DNA of 13,313 bases from DATGFK01 sp040007395 (GTDB taxonomy: Bacteria > Chloroflexota > Anaerolineae > Aggregatilineales > UBA2796), in NCBI GenBank assembly GCA_040007395.1, contig JBDTVG010000127.1, positions 1 through 13,313 of the forward strand. Reading direction: 5' to 3'. The notes under the pieces are model-generated. The model saw only the letters and a list, made by a program, of their open reading frames with translations, was not told the DNA's origin and made no database searches. The translations under genes were made by a program, and so were the position numbers. Below are positions 7,879 to 13,313 of this stretch, piece by piece; position 1 is the stretch's first letter; each line of letters starts with the position of its first letter.

Positions 7879-9252
7879 ATGGAGCAAGATTTCAAGCACA
7901 TTTATGACGCGAGTAACCGGTTTGGCCTTAATCTGCTCAAAGTTCTCGCACGCGATGAATTGCCTGAGAATATCTTCTTTTCTCCATTGAGTATTTCTAT
8001 GTGTCTAACAATCGCTGCTAACGGAGCAAACGACCAAACGCTACAAGAAATGCTCCGAATGCTGGAACTAAACGAGTTTAGCCTCAATGAAATTAACTCG
8101 GCTAACCAATACCTTATTAGCGAGTTTACTATCGACGAAACCAATAAAATTGAAGCCGATAGTGAGCCAGGACCGGAACCAAACCCAGATGATATTGTTC
8201 TTATCAAAAAACGGCGTGTTCCGCGTGCTGAATTGGACGCTGCATATCGCGTTATAGATATTATCAAAAGCACATCTGATGAAAAGGTTTGGATTGCACA
8301 ATTGGGAGAAGATTATTTCCGACAAATGCGTGCGGCTCAACTCGTGATGGCAAGTGCCGAAATTGATCAGAGGTTTAGGCTTTCGCTTGCGAATTCACTC
8401 TGGGTAAAACAGGGAATCGAGTTCGCATCAAGTTTCCTTGCAACCACTCGCGATACTTACAATGCTGAGGTTGCTAGTGTAGACTTCCGCGACAAAGCAA
8501 CCCCTGAGATTATCAATGGTTGGATCAGTCGCGTAACACAAGGCACTATTCGCGAAATGGTAGGAGAAATTTCTCCTGCAACGGTGTTCATGCTCGCCAA
8601 CGCGATTTACTTCAAAGCATTCTGGAAACATCAATTTAGCAAAGCAAAAACGAAACAAGAAAAATTTACGCTCATCACGGGCGAACAGACAGACTGTTTT
8701 ATGATGCATCGGCAGGGAAACTATCATTATTGGGAGGACAACGATCTGCAAATGATCAGTATCCCCTATGAGTCAGTCGCGCAACTTGATCTTGGCATGT
8801 ATATCATTTTGCCTAAGCGTTCACAGGATTTGCATAAACTAATCTCAGAACTTAGCGCAGAGAAATGGGACGCGCTCATCGACCAGGTGCATCGCAATAT
8901 TATGTACGGTGAATTCAGCCTCCCGCGTTTTAAGGCCGAGTATGAGCGAAATCTGACAAACGATCTCAACGGATTAGGCATAGCGATGGCGTTTACTCCG
9001 CACGCTGATTTTTCCGCGATGAGCGCGATGGCATCAGAGCTTTGGATTTCTCAGGTCGCCCATAAAGCGTTTATAAAGGTTGATGAAGAAGGGACAGAAG
9101 CCGCAGCCGTGACCCGTAGTATGTATGTGGGAGGCATATCCGAACCGCAACGCGTCTTCAAAATGATTGTCGATCATCCCTTTATTTATGCGATTCGAGA
9201 TCACAAAACAGGCGCGTTGTTGTTTATGGGCGTTACGATGCAACCGAGTTAA
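7879..9252 (+). CDS. Serpin (serine/cysteine protease inhibitor, family I4), cytoplasmic form with large insertion
   Basis: Serpins trap a protease by offering a reactive loop and then collapsing. Fold landmarks are present: ENIFFSPLSISMCLTIAANGA near the N-terminus, RFRLSLANSLWVKQ (165-178), FMLANAIYFKAFWKHQF, GLGIAMAFTPHADFSAMS and DHPFIYAIRDHKTGALLFMG at the end. The hinge EEGTEAAAVT (P17-P8, starting at E403) matches the inhibitory consensus with small residues at P12-P9. Counting 17 gives Gly419 as P1, in YVGG-ISEP, though the exact bond is uncertain by one or two positions. The protein is 457 residues against the usual 370-420; the surplus is an insertion at about 82-163, with an acidic Pro-rich part (SEPGPEPNPDD) and the basic IKKRR. 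No signal peptide is present, so the target is probably intracellular. It follows recD2 by 48 bases and may share its transcript. The target protease is unknown. Confidence 0.93.
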   Translation: MEQDFKHIYDASNRFGLNLLKVLARDELPENIFFSPLSISMCLTIAANGANDQTLQEMLRMLELNEFSLNEINSANQYLISEFTIDETNKIEADSEPGPEPNPDDIVLIKKRRVPRAELDAAYRVIDIIKSTSDEKVWIAQLGEDYFRQMRAAQLVMASAEIDQRFRLSLANSLWVKQGIEFASSFLATTRDTYNAEVASVDFRDKATPEIINGWISRVTQGTIREMVGEISPATVFMLANAIYFKAFWKHQFSKAKTKQEKFTLITGEQTDCFMMHRQGNYHYWEDNDLQMISIPYESVAQLDLGMYIILPKRSQDLHKLISELSAEKWDALIDQVHRNIMYGEFSLPRFKAEYERNLTNDLNGLGIAMAFTPHADFSAMSAMASELWISQVAHKAFIKVDEEGTEAAAVTRSMYVGGISEPQRVFKMIVDHPFIYAIRDHKTGALLFMGVTMQPS

Positions 9253-9305
9253 TGCTATACACTTCTGAATAAATCACAAATTTACAAAGTTATTGGTGAT
9301 CAACG

Positions 9306-10115
9306 ATGACTCATCGAATAAGGTTTTTAGGCGTACTACTTATCTTGCTAGGTGCAGTGTTGGCGTTGCCGGCACCCTCAGCAGCGGCTGTCTGTAACAA
9401 GAACGCTGGCTCGATCCACCAGATGCGCTATGTCAGCCATCTCCTGAATGCCGAAATGACCTATTCAATCTATCTGCCGTCATGCTATGCCCAATCGACG
9501 CGCCATTATCCGGTTATCTACCTGCTGCATGGTTCGGGCAGCGATGATACGCACTGGCTCCAACTTGGTCTGGCAGATACGCTTGATATGGGCATTCGCA
9601 CCCACAAATACCCACCGATGGTCGTGGTCTTGCCGAATGGTGGCGACAGTGCCGAGACTAACTTATTTGATGAGACTTCGTGGGCAAACGTGTTTTTGAC
9701 GGAACTTTTGCCACACGTCGAGCAAACTTATCGCGTCTCCACGCAAGCCAGCCGACGCGCCATCGGTGGTATTTCGCGGGGTGGTTTTTGGGCTTATCAT
9801 ATCGCCTTGAGCAACCCAAAACTATTTTCTGCGGTTGGCGGACATAGTGCCGTGTTCAGCCCTACGATTGCTCCGCCACAGCATAACCCGATCTGGTTAG
9901 TCGTGACAGCAAAAGAAATCGATACGGTGCGGTTTTGGCTGGATCGCAGCGTCAATGACATTAGCGGCCCAACCATGAACACGGTTGCCCAATCGATGCA
10001 GCAGCGTGGACTGACTCTGGAATACAACGTCTATCGTACAGGCAGCCACAATAACGACTATTGGGCTTCACATCTCGAAGATTATCTTCAGTTCTACAGC
10101 GCCAAGTGGCATTAA
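9306..10115 (+). CDS. Secreted esterase D/antigen 85-like alpha/beta hydrolase
   Basis: A 269-residue putative serine esterase of the PF00756 superfamily. Residues 1-28 are a Sec signal peptide: RIR, a leucine-rich core, then APSAAA with likely cleavage after Ala28. The following Cys30 is not in a proper lipobox. The mature part has YPVIYLLHGSGSDDTHW (oxyanion region), the nucleophile elbow GISRG with Ser157, and GSHNNDYWASHLEDYLQFYS near the end, where H248 is the likely catalytic base. The acid is probably D206 or D213; I cannot choose between them. Family members cleave short acyl esters, thioesters or feruloyl esters, or transfer acyl groups, so the substrate is open. GGTGA (9295-9299) is a fair ribosome site six bases before the ATG. 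It lies 53 bases after the serpin gene on the same strand, and converges with the P450 gene. Confidence 0.88.
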   Translation: MTHRIRFLGVLLILLGAVLALPAPSAAAVCNKNAGSIHQMRYVSHLLNAEMTYSIYLPSCYAQSTRHYPVIYLLHGSGSDDTHWLQLGLADTLDMGIRTHKYPPMVVVLPNGGDSAETNLFDETSWANVFLTELLPHVEQTYRVSTQASRRAIGGISRGGFWAYHIALSNPKLFSAVGGHSAVFSPTIAPPQHNPIWLVVTAKEIDTVRFWLDRSVNDISGPTMNTVAQSMQQRGLTLEYNVYRTGSHNNDYWASHLEDYLQFYSAKWH

Positions 10116-10127
10116 CCTTTAGTAGCG

Positions 10128-10175
10128 AAAATAAAAATGCAGGACAAGAGATCAATGATCAACTTTGTGCTGCAT
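10128..10175 (-). terminator. Intrinsic terminator of the P450 gene
   Basis: Read on the - strand, ATGCAG-C-ACAA (10175-10165) pairs with TTGT-C-CTGCAT (10147-10137), ten base pairs with one mismatch, and is followed directly by TTTTATTTT. It begins 24 bases after the P450 stop codon. The loop holds GATC...GATC, able to form a small inner stem. On the + strand the hairpin has no U-tract, so for the esterase gene it is at best weak. Confidence 0.7.
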
Positions 10176-10198
10176 CGCAAAATTAGCAGAAGTTGGGG

Positions 10199-11518
10199 TT
10201 ATTTTCTGGCGGAAACGTGCATTTTGATACCGTTGAGCGGCATCCCTGTTCCACGATAGTACTGTATGATCTCCTGATTAGGAACCAGTTCGAGACGATA
10301 ATGGCGAAGAATATGCGCAACCATCGCCTTGATCTCGACCTGTGCAAAGTTGATCCCGATGCAGATGCGTGGCCCACCACCAAAGCCAACCAGCGCGTAG
10401 GGTGTTTTCTTGTCCTCCTCGCGTGGCGCAGCAAAGCGATCTGGGTCGAATTTGGTCGGGTCTTTGAAGATGTCAGGGAGCAGATGAGAAGCGGCAATTG
10501 AGTAGAACACAAATGTACCTGCGGGAACGTGGTAGCCATTGAACTCAAAGTCTTCGACTACGCCACGCGGCCCACTGGCAACGGGCGGGTACAACCGTTC
10601 CGCTTCGCTGAGGGCGTTATCCAGCACCTTCATGCGTTTGATGGTGTCGAGTGTGGGTTCTTCATCTTTACCCAACAGCGAGTCCTGTTCATCGAGGACG
10701 CGCTGCAAATAGTCGGGATTCTCGACCAACAAATATAGCAGCCATGAACTTAGACTGGTAGAAGTTTCGTGACCCGCGACTAATAGAATATTGGTGTGCG
10801 CGATCAGTTGTTCGTCGCTGAGGGCGCGTCCTTCATCATCGCGGGCTTGCACAAGCATCCCCAGTACGTCATCTGTAGGATGCTGGCGGCGTTCCTCGAT
10901 CTTGGGTTGCAGCAGCGAATATAATTCCTTTTTGAGCCGCGTTAGATTCGTGTCGTAATCCTCTTGACTGACCGACATCATGCCGAGCATAAGCATTTGC
11001 ACGAAGATTTCGCGGAAGCGGTCAACCTCTGGCCCAGACTTCAACCCAACAAGTGCCTCAGCCGCTATATCAAAGGTGATACGACGCGATTCTTCGTAAA
11101 TATCGACAGTGCCTTTTTTGAGCCATTCGGCACTGCGTTCACGGATCAGGCGGGACATGATCGGCAGATAGCGATCCAGGTAGCTGATCGCGAAAGCAGG
11201 ATTCATCATGCGGCGGTGTTCATCATGCTCGGCACCGTCCATTGTCAACAATCCATTGCCGAACATGCCGATCACGCCGAAAGCGTGACCCCAGCCTTGA
11301 TGGTGCGAAAACTTGAGTCGATTAGTGGATAACACAAAGCGATTGGCTTCCGGGCCGACCAGATAAACAACATCCATATCATCAAACACGGTTCTTGAGC
11401 GAAAAATCGGCCCATACTTAGCGTAGCCAGCACTGACAATTTCGCCGATATGAGAGGGCATGTCCGAGTGAACAGGCATAAATGGTAGGTCTTCGACAGT
11501 TTGGATTTTCTGCTGCAT
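10199..11518 (-). CDS. Cytochrome P450 monooxygenase, soluble bacterial type
   Basis: A 439-residue P450 with the expected landmarks. The C-helix motif HDEHR (H98-R102) contacts haem propionate. The I-helix oxygen-activation motif is AGHETS (248-253), and the K-helix ExxR is E305-R308 in SEAERLYPP. The PERF-like stretch is DPDRF (357-361), and the haem-binding loop FGGGPRICIG (379-388) holds the thiolate ligand Cys386. There is no N-terminal membrane anchor, so it should be cytosolic and depend on separate redox partners, none of which is in the window. The overall style (PPV after ExxR, VPAGTFV) recalls CYP102/CYP120-like fatty-acid and isoprenoid hydroxylases, but the substrate cannot be read. 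GGAGGAG seven bases before the ATG is a strong ribosome site. A palindrome 58 bases upstream, shared with the tetR promoter, points to control by the adjacent TetR protein. An intrinsic terminator follows. Confidence 0.96.
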   Translation of the reverse strand: MQQKIQTVEDLPFMPVHSDMPSHIGEIVSAGYAKYGPIFRSRTVFDDMDVVYLVGPEANRFVLSTNRLKFSHHQGWGHAFGVIGMFGNGLLTMDGAEHDEHRRMMNPAFAISYLDRYLPIMSRLIRERSAEWLKKGTVDIYEESRRITFDIAAEALVGLKSGPEVDRFREIFVQMLMLGMMSVSQEDYDTNLTRLKKELYSLLQPKIEERRQHPTDDVLGMLVQARDDEGRALSDEQLIAHTNILLVAGHETSTSLSSWLLYLLVENPDYLQRVLDEQDSLLGKDEEPTLDTIKRMKVLDNALSEAERLYPPVASGPRGVVEDFEFNGYHVPAGTFVFYSIAASHLLPDIFKDPTKFDPDRFAAPREEDKKTPYALVGFGGGPRICIGINFAQVEIKAMVAHILRHYRLELVPNQEIIQYYRGTGMPLNGIKMHVSARK

Positions 11519-11575
11519 GTTGATTCTCCTCCAGAACGACTAGACTCACGACCTTAGCTTTACATTGTTCTACTG

Positions 11576-11590
11576 CCTAACTAAGTTAGG
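11576..11590. promoter_or_regulatory. Candidate TetR operator in front of the P450 gene
   Basis: CCTAACTAAGTTAGG is a perfect 7+1+7 palindrome in the 88-base gap between tetR and the P450 gene. The single-base centre makes it useless as a hairpin but typical of a protein-binding site. The same spaced form occurs over the tetR promoter at 12255-12269. No strong promoter stands out here; TTTTGG and TAGGCA at 17-base spacing on the - strand occupy the same relative place as in the tetR promoter but match consensus poorly. Nothing else is seen in this gap apart from the P450 ribosome site at 11526-11532. Confidence 0.65.
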
Positions 11591-11606
11591 TATTCGCCAA
11601 AAAAAT

Positions 11607-12227
11607 TTATGCACTGCCTGATATACGTAGCGACACGATAAATTGTTTCATGGCACGCTCCACTAATGCGGCAATTGGTTGGCGGCCTCCCACGATCCGA
11701 TTTGCCATCGTTAGCGCAACGAGGCCGTGCAAGGTCGCCCAAATGATATGCACCGAGTCGTGCAAATTATCGATCTGTAGATTTTCTCGCGCCGCCAAAT
11801 CTTGAAGCGTTTCCTGTGTAATCATGAAGGCTTGTTTGGCTTCGATGGGAAGAGGGCGATCTTCATCACAAAAGGGCACGCCGCCCAATCCGTGCATCAC
11901 TTGATACAGGTCTGGATAAGTCCACGCGAACTCCCAATAAACCTGCGCCATCGCCAGCAGACGTGCTTCGGGATCAGGCGTTGTCTCACGAAGCTTATCC
12001 AGTTCTTGGAATAGGATCTGAAATCCCTGCCGCATGAGTTCCACCAGAATGTCTTCCTTGCTGGCGAAATGCTCATAGATCGTCGGTGGACTGTATTCGA
12101 TCCGATCTGCTACCTTGCGGATCGTGACCGCCTGCCAGCCGTCGTGCAGCGCAATACTCCGGGTCGCATCAAGGATATTTTGTTTGAGCTGCTGCCGCTC
12201 ACGATCTTTGCGTTCTTTTACGCCCAC
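11607..12227 (-). CDS. TetR-family transcriptional regulator with WHG-type C-terminal domain
   Basis: A 206-residue regulator. Residues 17-63 form the TetR helix-turn-helix: ILDATRSIALHDGWQAVTIR, then KVADRIEYSPPTIYEHFASKEDIL with the typical TIYxHFxSKE recognition helix. The C-terminal ligand domain contains AQVYWEFAWTYPDLYQVMHG and the WATLHG motif (163-168) that names the WHG subfamily. The ligand is unknown. GTG at 12227 is taken as the start because AGGAG (12234-12238) stands six bases before it. The gene sits between the prenyltransferase and P450 genes, all on the - strand, with its own promoter directly after the prenyltransferase stop codon. Matching palindromes over its own -10 element and before the P450 gene suggest repression of both, released by a small lipophilic ligand. 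The gene pairs are spaced too loosely to prove a single transcript. Confidence 0.92.
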   Translation of the reverse strand: MGVKERKDRERQQLKQNILDATRSIALHDGWQAVTIRKVADRIEYSPPTIYEHFASKEDILVELMRQGFQILFQELDKLRETTPDPEARLLAMAQVYWEFAWTYPDLYQVMHGLGGVPFCDEDRPLPIEAKQAFMITQETLQDLAARENLQIDNLHDSVHIIWATLHGLVALTMANRIVGGRQPIAALVERAMKQFIVSLRISGSA

Positions 12228-12252
12228 TAGTGACTCCTATCAATGTTCAAAA

Positions 12253-12281
12253 ATCCTAACATCGTTCGGAAAAACTGTCAA
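12253..12281 (-). promoter_or_regulatory. Promoter of the tetR gene
   Basis: On the - strand TTGACA (12281-12276), a perfect -35, and TAGGAT (12258-12253) are separated by 17 bases. The -35 begins three bases after the UbiA stop codon, so tetR has its own start of transcription. Confidence 0.7.
12255..12269. promoter_or_regulatory. Second candidate TetR operator, over the tetR -10 element
   Basis: CCTAACATCGTTCGG matches the P450-side site CCTAACTAAGTTAGG at 11 of 15 positions; all differences but one fall in the three central bases. It covers most of the -10 element and the adjoining spacer of the tetR promoter, so a protein bound here would shut off tetR. Confidence 0.65.
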
Positions 12282-12283
12282 GC

Positions 12284-13216
12284 CTATTTGAATGTTAATT
12301 TCAGGAATGCGCTAATCTCCAATGCACTCGTACTCAGCAATAAGGCAATAGTGAGCAAGGCGAGGCGCGACCACTGTTCAGGGTGCGACCATGCCCCATG
12401 CCACATTGACCACCCTAGCCAAGCTGCCAATGGAGCGCTCAAGGCAACTGCGATGGCAACTGGAACGGGTAGCCCTCCCCAGACCAGTACAGGCAGCAGC
12501 CCATAAGCAAACGCCAACGCTAGTACGTACAAACGTGCTGCGGCGAGTCGCCCTAGCAACACCACGAGCGTTCGCTTGTTGACTTGCCGATCTCCTTCCG
12601 CATCTGGAATAGCCACACTGACAAGCACATTGAATTGCAACAAGGCTAGCGGAATGATTGCCAGAAACAGGGTACGACTCAGTTGGCCCGCCTGCAAATA
12701 AAACCCGATGGTTGGCGTTAGCACGCTTACCGTGAATGTAGCACTGATCTCACCAACGCCGTGCGAGTGCAAGCGAAGCGGTGGTGCGCTGTAAAACCAT
12801 GCGAGGCAGATCGACAGCAACAGCAGATAGGTGGTTAATGAGCCAAGCTGCCAGTGCAGCACTAATCCCAATGTTGCCAACAGGGCAATCAGGCCTAGCG
12901 CAATTGCTGATAACAATGCTATATACGCTGGCAGTTGACCCTCTGGCAAGACACGACTACCCCCCGACCAAAATATTGGAGTCGGGTTAGCGCTATCAGC
13001 CGCGAGATCGAAGTAATCATTGCCATAGTGAACCATTAACTGTGTCGCCGTGACAATGAGTTGCCCGACCAGAAAGACAGGCCAATTCACATGAAAACCT
13101 TCATAGAAAGCGATAGCTACCCCCAATCCGTATAAGACGAAGCCTCCTATGAGAAACGGAAACCGTCCTAACCGAATGAAAGCTAATAGGTTGGCTATCC
13201 ATCTTCTAAAGATCAT
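12284..13216 (-). CDS. UbiA-family prenyltransferase, MenA-like
   Basis: A 310-residue integral membrane enzyme with about eight or nine hydrophobic helices. UbiA enzymes join an isoprenoid diphosphate to an aromatic or other acceptor using two Asp-rich Mg2+ sites. Here the first is NDYFDLAAD (N66, D67, D70, D74) and the second DAEGD followed by NKRT (D205, D209, K214). GGSRVLPEG (85-93) and YSAPPLRL (142-149) are further family signatures. The NDYFD form and the GGSRV loop resemble MenA (dihydroxynaphthoate prenyltransferase) more than UbiA proper, but chlorophyll, haem or glycerol-lipid prenyltransferases share these motifs, so the acceptor is not settled. No other menaquinone gene is in the window. 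The ATG at 13216 lacks a clear ribosome site. It is upstream of tetR and P450 on the same strand, and an isoprenoid link between them is possible but unproven. Confidence 0.9.
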   Translation of the reverse strand: MIFRRWIANLLAFIRLGRFPFLIGGFVLYGLGVAIAFYEGFHVNWPVFLVGQLIVTATQLMVHYGNDYFDLAADSANPTPIFWSGGSRVLPEGQLPAYIALLSAIALGLIALLATLGLVLHWQLGSLTTYLLLLSICLAWFYSAPPLRLHSHGVGEISATFTVSVLTPTIGFYLQAGQLSRTLFLAIIPLALLQFNVLVSVAIPDAEGDRQVNKRTLVVLLGRLAAARLYVLALAFAYGLLPVLVWGGLPVPVAIAVALSAPLAAWLGWSMWHGAWSHPEQWSRLALLTIALLLSTSALEISAFLKLTFK

Positions 13217-13236
13217 GAATTATTTGCTTTTCATCG

Positions 13237-13264
13237 ATTATCCAGTTGACCTGAAACAAGCCAA
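13237..13264 (-). promoter_or_regulatory. Possible promoter of the prenyltransferase gene
   Basis: On the - strand TTGGCT (13264-13259) and GATAAT (13242-13237) are 16 bases apart, 4/6 and 5/6 matches to consensus, with the start codon 21 bases further on. No other signal is clear in the 97 bases to the right edge. Confidence 0.35.
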
Positions 13265-13313
13265 AGTCACTGTAAAGAAATAAGCTATTGTTGTTGAGGG
13301 CATATTTTATAGT

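Noticed and set aside
9253..9305. Possible stem ATCAC...GTGAT between the serpin and esterase genes
   Set aside because: Only five base pairs with a long AT-rich loop and no U-tract; not a credible terminator or switch.
9330..9395. Lipoprotein signal on the esterase
   Set aside because: The Cys at residue 30 is preceded by AAV, not by a lipobox ending in Gly, Ala or Ser; an ordinary signal peptide with an Ala-X-Ala site fits better.
11576..11590. Palindrome after tetR as its terminator
   Set aside because: The loop would be a single base, which cannot form a hairpin at full stem length, and a matching copy occurs over a promoter, so a protein-binding site is the better reading.
1..13313. 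Mobile element, CRISPR array, tRNA or phage defence island
   Set aside because: No direct or inverted terminal repeats, transposase, spaced repeats or cloverleaf sequence were seen; the genes look like ordinary chromosomal ones.

Overview
The window reads as about 13 kb of a free-living bacterial chromosome with roughly 50% GC, densely coding and with no phage, insertion sequence, CRISPR or RNA gene that I can see. The mix suggests a Chloroflexota-type organism, possibly near Herpetosiphon: an M56 protease/BlaI pair, a RecD2 helicase, a serpin, a bacterial P450 and a MenA-like UbiA prenyltransferase. That placement is inference from gene content and composition, not from a marker gene. All eight genes look intact except the first, which is cut by the left edge.

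Left part (1-5445): the 3' portion of a GAF-PAS-HisKA-HATPase sensor kinase on the + strand converges, across an imperfect hairpin, with a two-gene operon on the - strand. That operon is a BlaI-family repressor overlapping by 17 bases a giant 1216-residue M56 (BlaR1-type) membrane protease. Where BlaR1 carries its penicillin-binding sensor, this protein carries two ABC-transporter-type solute-binding domains in tandem. The operon has a strong promoter whose -10 element lies in a perfect 9+9 bp palindrome, the obvious candidate BlaI operator. It looks like a solute-sensing analogue of the BlaR1/BlaI proteolytic relay and is the most unusual item in the window.

Middle part (5446-10115, + strand): recD2 runs divergently from the repressor operon and shares its 183-base control region. 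It is followed at short gaps by a serpin without signal peptide, with an inhibitory-type hinge and an insertion of about 80 residues, and by a secreted esterase-D-type alpha/beta hydrolase.

Right part (10116-13313, - strand): a UbiA-family prenyltransferase, a TetR-family regulator and a cytochrome P450 lie in the same direction. Two 15-bp sites of the form CCTAAC-N3-GTTNGG occur in this part. One overlaps the tetR -10 element and the other lies in front of the P450 gene, so TetR probably controls itself and the P450. The P450 gene ends at a good intrinsic terminator facing the esterase gene.
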